Program-made: the position numbers and the translations under genes
NCBI GenBank assembly: GCA_029558215.1
Contig: JAKQFZ010000262.1
Coordinates: 1-6,515, forward strand
Length of the DNA: 6,515 bases
Origin: Candidatus Omnitrophota bacterium
GTDB lineage: Bacteria; Hinthialibacterota; Hinthialibacteria; JAKQFZ01
Direction of reading: 5' to 3'
The notes under the pieces: model-generated
The model's database searches: none
Seen by the model: the letters and a program-made list of their open reading frames with translations, nothing else
What the model was told of the DNA's origin: nothing
Shown: piece after piece, positions 1 through 5,168 of the stretch
How the letters are laid out: each line of letters opens with the position of its first letter
How positions within the stretch are numbered: the stretch's first letter is position 1

Positions 1-4
1 GGAG
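1..4 (+). promoter_or_regulatory. Shine-Dalgarno GGAG for the GalU-like gene
   Basis: GGAG is the first thing in the window and lies 8 nt before the GTG at 13, a normal spacing. It supports GTG 13 as the start, although the frame has no stop between positions 1 and 12 and so could formally continue upstream of the window. Confidence 0.6.
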
Positions 5-12
5 TCGAACAC

Positions 13-909
13 GTGAGCGGCGTTCGCAAAGCAGTCATCCCCGCAGCGGGCTTCGGAACCCGTCTCTATCCGGCAACCAAGGCGGTCAAGAAGGAACTCT
101 TTCCGATCGTCGATCGAGATGGGCTGGCAAAGCCGTTCATCCAGTTGATCGTTCAGGAAGCCTTTTCGGCGGGCATTGAGCGTGTCTGTCTTGTTCTTCA
201 ACCTGATGATGTGCCCATTTTTCAGAGTTACTTTCAGGGCGATCTTTCCCCCGATCTTTCCGAAAAGCTCTCTGTGCGTTCCTGGGCAAGAGAACAGACA
301 GAGGTGCTCCGACAGATGGGCGGTCGGATTGACTATGCTGTTCAAAAAACGCAGGATGGCTTTGGTCATGCGGTGCTGTGCGCCCGTGAGTGGGTAGGTG
401 AGGAGCCTTTTCTTCTGCTGTTGGGAGACCACGCATATATCTCAGACATTGAAAAACCATGCGCTCTTCAGTTGATCGAAACGTTTCAGAGAAGTGGAAC
501 GAGTTGTGTTGGCGTGGATCGCACCCAAGGGGAATTTGTGCACCTGTACGGAACGCTCAAGGCTCAACCGGACTTGCGCCAGAGCAGGCAGTACGTCGTC
601 GAACGTTACGTTGAGAAGCCAACGTTGGAATATGCCAATGCAAATCTCGAAGTGCAAGGTCTGGGCGAGAACACGTTTCTCTGTCTCTTCGGACAATACG
701 TTTTGAAATCCGAAATTTTCGACTTCATCAGCCATCTATTGAAGGATGGAGTCAAGAATCAAGGGGAAGTGCAGTTCACAGATGCCTTGCAGATGCTTCG
801 GGATTCTGAGGGCTGCCATCATGCTTTGGAGATAGAGGGGAGACGCTATGACATTGGCGTCCCGGAGCAGTATGTTGCCACATTGATGGCTTTGGCAGGT
901 AAACACTAG
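13..909 (+). CDS. GalU-like sugar-phosphate nucleotidyltransferase (probable UTP--glucose-1-phosphate uridylyltransferase)
   Basis: This 298-aa cytoplasmic enzyme probably condenses a nucleoside triphosphate with a sugar-1-phosphate (UTP plus glucose-1-phosphate in the classical family) to give the donor used by glycosyltransferases. The N-terminal nucleotide-binding signature AAGFGTRLYPATKA (residues 11-24) is followed by KKELFPIVD. GFGHAVLCA (116-124) and a GD pair at 138-139 match the GalU core. EKP at 201-203 carries the lysine that contacts the sugar nucleotide in GalU. GEVQFTDAL (251-259) and YDIG (279-282) complete the C-terminal half. Length is normal for GalU. It differs from textbook GalU in having KAVKKE for KAIPKE, a short DRDGLAK insertion before PFIQ, and GDH where GalU has PDD, so the sugar and base are not certain. 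The GTG start has a GGAG 8 nt upstream. It is the first visible gene of the plus-strand glycan cluster, 90 nt before the membrane protein. Confidence 0.88.
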   Translation: MSGVRKAVIPAAGFGTRLYPATKAVKKELFPIVDRDGLAKPFIQLIVQEAFSAGIERVCLVLQPDDVPIFQSYFQGDLSPDLSEKLSVRSWAREQTEVLRQMGGRIDYAVQKTQDGFGHAVLCAREWVGEEPFLLLLGDHAYISDIEKPCALQLIETFQRSGTSCVGVDRTQGEFVHLYGTLKAQPDLRQSRQYVVERYVEKPTLEYANANLEVQGLGENTFLCLFGQYVLKSEIFDFISHLLKDGVKNQGEVQFTDALQMLRDSEGCHHALEIEGRRYDIGVPEQYVATLMALAGKH

Positions 910-923
910 AAGCGCCTCGCAGG

Positions 924-969
924 AAATCTTTCGGCGGATATTCCAAGGAGTCTGAAGGCCGAAAGATTT
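924..969. repeat. Perfect 12-bp inverted repeat (hairpin) in the intergenic gap
   Basis: AAATCTTTCGGC at 924-935 is exactly complementary, inverted, to GCCGAAAGATTT at 958-969, with a 22-nt loop (936-957). It occupies half of the 90-nt gap between the nucleotidyltransferase stop and the membrane-protein start. The arm on the plus strand is followed by GGGGACG rather than a T-run, and the minus-strand side also lacks one, so it is not a standard intrinsic terminator. It could be an mRNA-stability or processing hairpin, an attenuator, or a dyad operator. The structure is seen directly; its role is not known. Confidence 0.8.
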
Positions 970-985
970 GGGGACGAGCAAGGAC

Positions 986-992
986 AAGGTGA
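986..992 (+). promoter_or_regulatory. Shine-Dalgarno AAGGTGA deciding the GTG 1000 start
   Basis: AAGGTGA ends 7 nt before GTG 1000. The frame is open upstream as far as the TAG at 907-909, but no ATG, GTG or TTG in that frame occurs between 910 and 999, so this site and GTG 1000 fix the most likely start. It lies 17 nt after the hairpin, so the hairpin leaves the site accessible. Confidence 0.6.
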
Positions 993-999
993 AGAACTC

Positions 1000-1977
1000 G
1001 TGGAGATACTTCGAAAATACGGCCGCGGCATTCTGATTTCCCTGGTGTTTGGGGCAGTTGTTTTCATCGTGCTCTCGTTCTGGTCTGGCTTCGGCGAAGT
1101 CTTTGAGGAACTGAAGCAGTTCAACTGGTGGCTGGTTCCGCTCGTGGTCGCCTTGGCCTTCGCAAACTATCTCGTTCGGTTTGTCAAATTTCACTACTAC
1201 GTTCGCGTCCTGGACATTGATCTCAGCAAGAAGGACAGTTTCGCAATCTTCCTTTCCGGACTCGTGATGAGCGTAACACCTGGTAAGTTCGGTGAAGTGC
1301 TGAAATCCGTTCTCATCAAGGCCGTCAATGGCACGTCCATCAGTCGTTCCGCACCCATCGTCCTTGCGGAACGGTTTACCGATTTTGTGGCTTTGGCGTT
1401 GATGTCGCTCTTGGGCGTCTACTACTACAATTTTGGAGCCAAGACGTACATCATCAGTGCCATCTTGATTCTAGGTCCAATGTTTCTGGTCAGCTCCAAG
1501 TCAGCATCGCATGGGTTGATCCGAGTTCTGGGGAAACTGCCTGGACTCTCAAAGGCCTCACCCAAGATGCTCGTTGCCTACGAGAGCACCGCCTCACTTT
1601 TGTCCATGAAGAACCTGTTCTCGATGACGATTATCTCGATTCTCTCCTGGTTCTGCGAGTGCTTCGCCTTCTATCTGGTCTGCAACGGATTCTCGGGTTC
1701 AGGCGTTCCTCTGTTGGGGTTGACTTTTGTCTATTCTTTCTCGATTCTCGTCGGTGCCATCATGATGCTGCCGGGTGGCATTGGAGCCACGGAAGCGAGT
1801 CTGACTGGGCTAATGGTGACCGCTATGGGAATGGTTAAGTCTGTTGCAGTGGCGGCAACATTCATTGTTCGGGCATGTACCATCTGGTTTGCCGTACTGA
1901 TCGGAGCAGCAACGCTGATGGCCTATCAGAAGAAACTCAGCCCCAAAGCGGTGCAAGAGATAGCAGAAGGACAATGA
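1000..1977 (+). CDS. Flippase-like / LPG-synthase-TM family integral membrane protein (UPF0104, TIGR00374 type)
   Basis: This 325-aa inner-membrane protein is mostly hydrophobic. Likely membrane segments lie near residues 10-28, 43-62, 80-93, 126-143, 147-165, 207-228, 236-256, 262-280 and 283-308 (by eye). Family hallmarks are VTPGKFGEVLKSVLIK (92-107), VLAERFTDF (121-129) and LPGGIGATEASLTGL (257-271), the conserved PGG.G..E loop. The family includes the membrane domain of MprF, which flips lysyl-phosphatidylglycerol, and many stand-alone proteins beside glycosyltransferases whose substrate is unproven. There is no soluble aminoacyl-transferase domain here, so it is not MprF. Its place between a sugar nucleotidyltransferase and three glycosyltransferases suggests a role with a lipid-linked sugar (inference). 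The stop overlaps the ATG of the next gene (ATGA, 1974-1977), implying translational coupling. Confidence 0.9.
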   Translation: MEILRKYGRGILISLVFGAVVFIVLSFWSGFGEVFEELKQFNWWLVPLVVALAFANYLVRFVKFHYYVRVLDIDLSKKDSFAIFLSGLVMSVTPGKFGEVLKSVLIKAVNGTSISRSAPIVLAERFTDFVALALMSLLGVYYYNFGAKTYIISAILILGPMFLVSSKSASHGLIRVLGKLPGLSKASPKMLVAYESTASLLSMKNLFSMTIISILSWFCECFAFYLVCNGFSGSGVPLLGLTFVYSFSILVGAIMMLPGGIGATEASLTGLMVTAMGMVKSVAVAATFIVRACTIWFAVLIGAATLMAYQKKLSPKAVQEIAEGQ

Positions 1978-3098
1978 AGGAGTACAAATCCATACTGCTT
2001 GTTCGGTTACGTGCCGTCGGGGAAGTTGTTATGACTCTCCCGGTTCTGGATATTGTCCGTCGCAACTATCCGAACGCTTTTCTTGCAATGCTCGTTGAAT
2101 CACCCTGCGAGGAAATCTTTGAAGCAGACAGCCGGGCAGATAAGGTCTTTGTGTTCAACAAACCTTACCTTCGGAGCCTTCCCTACCACAAGAAGATGAA
2201 GGCGTTTTGGGAGTTTGTATTTTCGCTGAGACAGCAGCGGTTCGATCTCGCCGTCGATCTGCATAACGTCTCCAGAAGCCAATGGTTGACTTTCCTTTCC
2301 GGAGCACGGGAACGCATCGGTATGCGAACACGCGCTCTGACCTATCATCTGCACACGACAACCATGGAAGCCCTTCGGGACACCCGCCAACACAACATTG
2401 CCCGATATCTCCAAATCCTCAGGAACATGGGCATGAACGTGGATGAGTACACCTATGAGATGAAGATATCCCCAGATGCGCTCCAATGGGCAGGACAATG
2501 GTTGACTGAACAAACTCGAAACCGCGCCGTTCGGGTGGTGCTTCATCCGGGCGCAGCCCATGTTCACAAGTGCTGGCCTGTTGAGCAGTTCGCACGCTTC
2601 GGTGATCTCCTTGCAGAAAGGCACCAGGCGGATATCATCATCACCTGTGGGCCAGGCGAGATGTCATTGGGAGAGCAAGTCCAGAAGAACATGAGAGCCG
2701 AGTCGCGCCTTGTTGCAGATGTCGGTCTTCAACAGCTGGCTGCGCTTCTCTCCAAGTGCGATCTCCTGGTCTCCAATGACACCGGACCAACCCACATTTC
2801 CTCTGTTGTCGGGACTCCAACCATCGCGGTCATAGGTCCAACGAATCCTTACGTCAGCGGTCCTGCCACGACATGCAGCAGGATCGTGTGGGCGGAACGC
2901 TACTGCTCGCCCTGCTATCGGGACATGTTCACCTGTCCGATACGCAAATGCTTCATGATGATCGAGCCGGAACAGGTTCTGGAGATCGCTAACAAGATTC
3001 TTCAAGAGGGACGTCCCATACAACACGAAAGTGCCGTTCCAGGAATTCATCCACGCAAGGACTTGCCCAAGCGGGCATATGTCGCAAGTCGTGTGTGA
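1974..3098 (+). CDS. Glycosyltransferase family 9, ADP-heptose:LPS heptosyltransferase-like
   Basis: This 374-aa GT-B enzyme probably transfers heptose from ADP-heptose to the LPS inner core on the cytoplasmic face of the inner membrane. The N-terminal acceptor domain opens with ILLVRLRAVGE followed by TLPVLDIVR (residues 7-29). The C-terminal donor domain has VVLHPGAAHVHKCWP (188-202), then SNDTGPTHISSVVGTPTIAV (267-286) and GPTNP (288-292), the GT9 donor-binding signature. Two points are unusual. The GD pair that carries the catalytic aspartate in WaaC is GE here (E17). Four cysteines (C311, C314, C321, C326) form a compact cluster after the donor motif. The start at ATG 1974 overlaps the upstream stop, has AGAAGG 3 nt before it, and places the protein exactly at the usual GT9 N-terminus. 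The in-frame ATG at 1875 would add 33 residues read from inside the upstream gene and is rejected. The acceptor and the heptose type cannot be told from sequence. Confidence 0.93.
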   Translation: MKEYKSILLVRLRAVGEVVMTLPVLDIVRRNYPNAFLAMLVESPCEEIFEADSRADKVFVFNKPYLRSLPYHKKMKAFWEFVFSLRQQRFDLAVDLHNVSRSQWLTFLSGARERIGMRTRALTYHLHTTTMEALRDTRQHNIARYLQILRNMGMNVDEYTYEMKISPDALQWAGQWLTEQTRNRAVRVVLHPGAAHVHKCWPVEQFARFGDLLAERHQADIIITCGPGEMSLGEQVQKNMRAESRLVADVGLQQLAALLSKCDLLVSNDTGPTHISSVVGTPTIAVIGPTNPYVSGPATTCSRIVWAERYCSPCYRDMFTCPIRKCFMMIEPEQVLEIANKILQEGRPIQHESAVPGIHPRKDLPKRAYVASRV

Positions 3099-3104
3099 AA
3101 GAGG
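3098..3104 (+). promoter_or_regulatory. Shine-Dalgarno AAAGAGG deciding the GTG 3112 start
   Basis: AAAGAGG ends 7 nt before GTG 3112 and begins on the last base of the upstream stop codon. The two competing in-frame ATGs at 3031 and 3079 lack a comparable site and would overlap the GT9 gene by 68 and 20 nt. The site therefore favours the GTG. Confidence 0.65.
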
Positions 3105-3111
3105 TTCAGCA

Positions 3112-3912
3112 GTGCCTGAGAAAATCACCGCGGTCGTCACCTGCTTCAACGTCGAAGACAAGATTCGTCGTTGCCTGGAAAGTCTAAAGTGGGTGGACGA
3201 GTTAATTGTGGTTGATTCTTTCAGCACAGATGGCACCGTTGCTGTCGCGCGTGAATACACGGATCGGTTGCTCCAACACAAATATGAGAACTATGGAGCG
3301 CAACACAGGTGGGCAGTTCCACAAGCGACACATCAGTGGATACTGGTCGTGGATTCTGATGAATGGGTTGAGACCGAACTCGCCAAGGAGATTCAGAGTC
3401 TTTTGGAGAACGGGCCTGACTGCAACGGCTACGAAATTCTCAGGCGAAATATCTTTCTGGGTCATCCGATTCGCTATTGTGGCTGGCAGCGAGACACAGT
3501 GGTTCGATTCTTTCACCGTGATCGACACCGATACCGTGACATGCAGGTTCACTCGGATGTGGAAGTGGAAGGGCCTGTCGGTCGCCTGAAAGGATGCCTG
3601 GGACATGACTCCTATCGTGACCTTGACGATTACTTCGTGCGCTTTAATCGTTTCACACGTTGGGCAGCAGTGAACTCGGATCGAAAGGGACAGAAACCCT
3701 CATTCGTGAATCTGGTTTTTCGTCCCGTCTTTCGGTTCATTCGCATGTACTTCTTTCAGCGTGGATTCCTTGACGGCACACCCGGCTTGATTGTGTGCAT
3801 GCTGGGAAGCCTCAGCGTATTTGCGCGTTATGCAAGGCTGTGGGAAATGCTCGAGATTCGCTCAAAGCAGAATGCGAACGACAGCCAGAGCCCCGATCGG
3901 AGAACGAGATGA
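3112..3912 (+). CDS. Glycosyltransferase family 2, WaaE/KdtX-like LPS core sugar transferase
   Basis: This 266-aa GT-A fold enzyme resembles WaaE/KdtX. In Klebsiella and Serratia, WaaE adds a beta-1,4-glucose to the first heptose of the LPS core. Residues 5-14 (ITAVVTCFNV) form the first strand of the nucleotide-binding fold, WVDELIVVDSFSTDGT (27-42) is the family signature, and DSD (81-83) is the metal-binding DXD motif. RRNIFLG (111-117) and CGW (123-125) match the usual family block before the acceptor site, and VH at 146-147 sits where WaaE homologues have the VHE motif. The C-terminal region (about 198-245) is hydrophobic and basic, suiting a protein held on the inner membrane. Length matches WaaE (about 260 aa). 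GTG 3112 is chosen over ATG 3031 and ATG 3079 for its ribosome-binding site and because it leaves only four residues before the conserved fold. The GT9 next door and the GalU-like gene fit a heptose acceptor and UDP-glucose donor (inference). Confidence 0.92.
   Translation: MPEKITAVVTCFNVEDKIRRCLESLKWVDELIVVDSFSTDGTVAVAREYTDRLLQHKYENYGAQHRWAVPQATHQWILVVDSDEWVETELAKEIQSLLENGPDCNGYEILRRNIFLGHPIRYCGWQRDTVVRFFHRDRHRYRDMQVHSDVEVEGPVGRLKGCLGHDSYRDLDDYFVRFNRFTRWAAVNSDRKGQKPSFVNLVFRPVFRFIRMYFFQRGFLDGTPGLIVCMLGSLSVFARYARLWEMLEIRSKQNANDSQSPDRRTR
3899..3902 (+). promoter_or_regulatory. Shine-Dalgarno GGAG deciding the ATG 3909 start
   Basis: GGAG lies 6 nt before ATG 3909, inside the last codons of the GT2 gene. 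It supports the ATGA stop/start overlap rather than the longer in-frame ATG at 3795. Confidence 0.65.
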
Positions 3913-5168
3913 GGATTCTCCATCTGCTGAGTGATTCCCGTTTCACGGGCCCTGCACAGCCGGTACTGCAACTGGTCATGGAGCTGAGACGCCGCGGGCA
4001 TGACGCCCAGATCGGCTGCAATCGCCGTCCTCCCACATGGCGAATCTCCAAGAAACTTCACGGAGAGGGTCATTTTCTCTTTCTGGCACGCCGATTGAAG
4101 GTGGAACCTGTGGGGGATTTCGAGAGAGAGATTCGCAATGTGCAGGTGCCGTTGGTTGAGCAACTGGATTTGAACCGTTATTTCAACATTCGGGACAACA
4201 TCCGAAGTCTGTTTGCTCTGAGGGATCTACAGCGCGGCGAGAAGTATGACATCATTCATCTTCACCTGCCTCACGATCACTGGATCGGCGCTGTCGCCAA
4301 GTGGATCTTCCGAAGTGACGCGAATCTGGTCGCCACAATCCACAAAGTTGAGAAGCCCCACAGTGGCCTTTTTCACAAATTGCTTTACACCAGGATGATT
4401 GACCGAATCGCTGTTGTGTCTGAACGAAGTCGCCAGATGGTCTTGCGTCATCTGCGCGTTCATTCTAGAAATGTGCGCACAATTTGGGGTGCGGTGGATG
4501 TCGAAAAGTTCCACCCGGGAATCACGGGAGAGAAAATCCGCGCAGAACTCGGCATCCAACCTGACGCCCTGGTGATCGGTATGGTGGCGCGGTTTCAGCC
4601 ACATCGCCAACACGCGATTCTTGTGCGAGCGGCAGACCGCGTTCTGGAGAGGTTTCCTCATGCTCGGTTTCTTCTGATCGGCCGAGGTGAGTACAAAGAA
4701 GAGATCGAGAAGCTGGTCTATCAGCGGGGGTTGGAGCAGAAGGTACTCTTTGCCGGTTACCGTAAGGAAGACTACCCGGAGACCATTGCCGCCACGGATC
4801 TGCTCTTCTTCTCTGTGCCTGGTTCAGATGGAACCTGTCGTGCAGTGCTTGAGACTATGGCACTCGGCAAACCGGTGGTTGCGTTCGACACAGGAGTTCT
4901 CCCGGAGACTATCGAGGACGAGCACACCGGCTGGATCACCCCAACGGGGGATCAACTTGCCTTGGAAGAAACCCTCATGAAAGCCCTTAGGAATCCCGAT
5001 CAGATTCGACGTATGGGCGAGGCTGCGCGCGAAACGGTCTGCCGGCGTCATACTGTTTCCGGTCAGGCGGACATCATCGAGGAATTCTACTCAGATTTGC
5101 TTGAGGAGAAGGCTCTGGCAGCCGGTACGCGTCTCGCACATAGGGCGGGTTCTATGCCCCAAGCGTAA
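3909..5168 (+). CDS. Glycosyltransferase family 4 (GT-B fold, glycosyltransferase 1 domain)
   Basis: This 419-aa retaining glycosyltransferase probably extends the same surface glycan, using a nucleotide sugar in the cytoplasm. The N-terminal acceptor domain begins MRILHLLSD, with TGPAQPVLQLVMELRRRGHD (13-32) in place of the common GGAE-type loop. DIIHLHLPHDHW (114-125) and AVVSERSR (168-175) follow. WGAVDVEKFHP (193-203) is the linker into the donor domain, which carries GMVARFQPHRQH (224-235), LLIGRGEY (255-262), VLFAGYR (279-285) and DGTCRAVLETMALGKPVVA (307-325). The EX7E motif appears as DX7E (D307, E315), a variant I believe is common in the DGTCRA-type subgroup. The ATG at 3909 overlaps the GT2 stop (ATGA). 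The in-frame ATG at 3795 would add 38 residues read from within the GT2 gene and is rejected. The last 17 bp, including the stop, overlap the convergent GH94 gene. Substrate specificity cannot be assigned. Confidence 0.93.
   Translation: MRILHLLSDSRFTGPAQPVLQLVMELRRRGHDAQIGCNRRPPTWRISKKLHGEGHFLFLARRLKVEPVGDFEREIRNVQVPLVEQLDLNRYFNIRDNIRSLFALRDLQRGEKYDIIHLHLPHDHWIGAVAKWIFRSDANLVATIHKVEKPHSGLFHKLLYTRMIDRIAVVSERSRQMVLRHLRVHSRNVRTIWGAVDVEKFHPGITGEKIRAELGIQPDALVIGMVARFQPHRQHAILVRAADRVLERFPHARFLLIGRGEYKEEIEKLVYQRGLEQKVLFAGYRKEDYPETIAATDLLFFSVPGSDGTCRAVLETMALGKPVVAFDTGVLPETIEDEHTGWITPTGDQLALEETLMKALRNPDQIRRMGEAARETVCRRHTVSGQADIIEEFYSDLLEEKALAAGTRLAHRAGSMPQA

Noticed and set aside
924..969. The intergenic hairpin as a Rho-independent terminator
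   Set aside because: There is no T-run after the stem on either strand, the stem is AT-rich at its base, and the loop is long (22 nt).
907..1002. The nucleotidyltransferase and membrane-protein genes share a frame with only one TAG between them, suggesting readthrough or a broken fusion
   Set aside because: Thirty stop-free codons after the TAG are expected about a quarter of the time by chance; both proteins have normal family lengths, and GTG 1000 has its own ribosome-binding site.
736..1194. Open frame of 152 codons on the minus strand spanning the 910-999 gap
   Set aside because: Most of it is antisense to two confident genes; its translation looks like no known family.
2280..2509. Direct repeat of the 12-mer CAATGGTTGACT (2280-2291 and about 2498-2509)
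   Set aside because: About one repeated 12-mer is expected by chance in 6.5 kb; both copies lie in coding sequence and encode unrelated parts of the GT9 protein.
2100..2624. Open frame of 174 codons on the minus strand inside the GT9 gene
   Set aside because: It lies opposite a gene with clear GT9 motifs and has no domain signature of its own.
3031..3111. Longer GT2 start at ATG 3031 or ATG 3079
   Set aside because: Neither has a good Shine-Dalgarno sequence, both overlap the GT9 gene, and the added residues precede the conserved GT2 fold without any family similarity.
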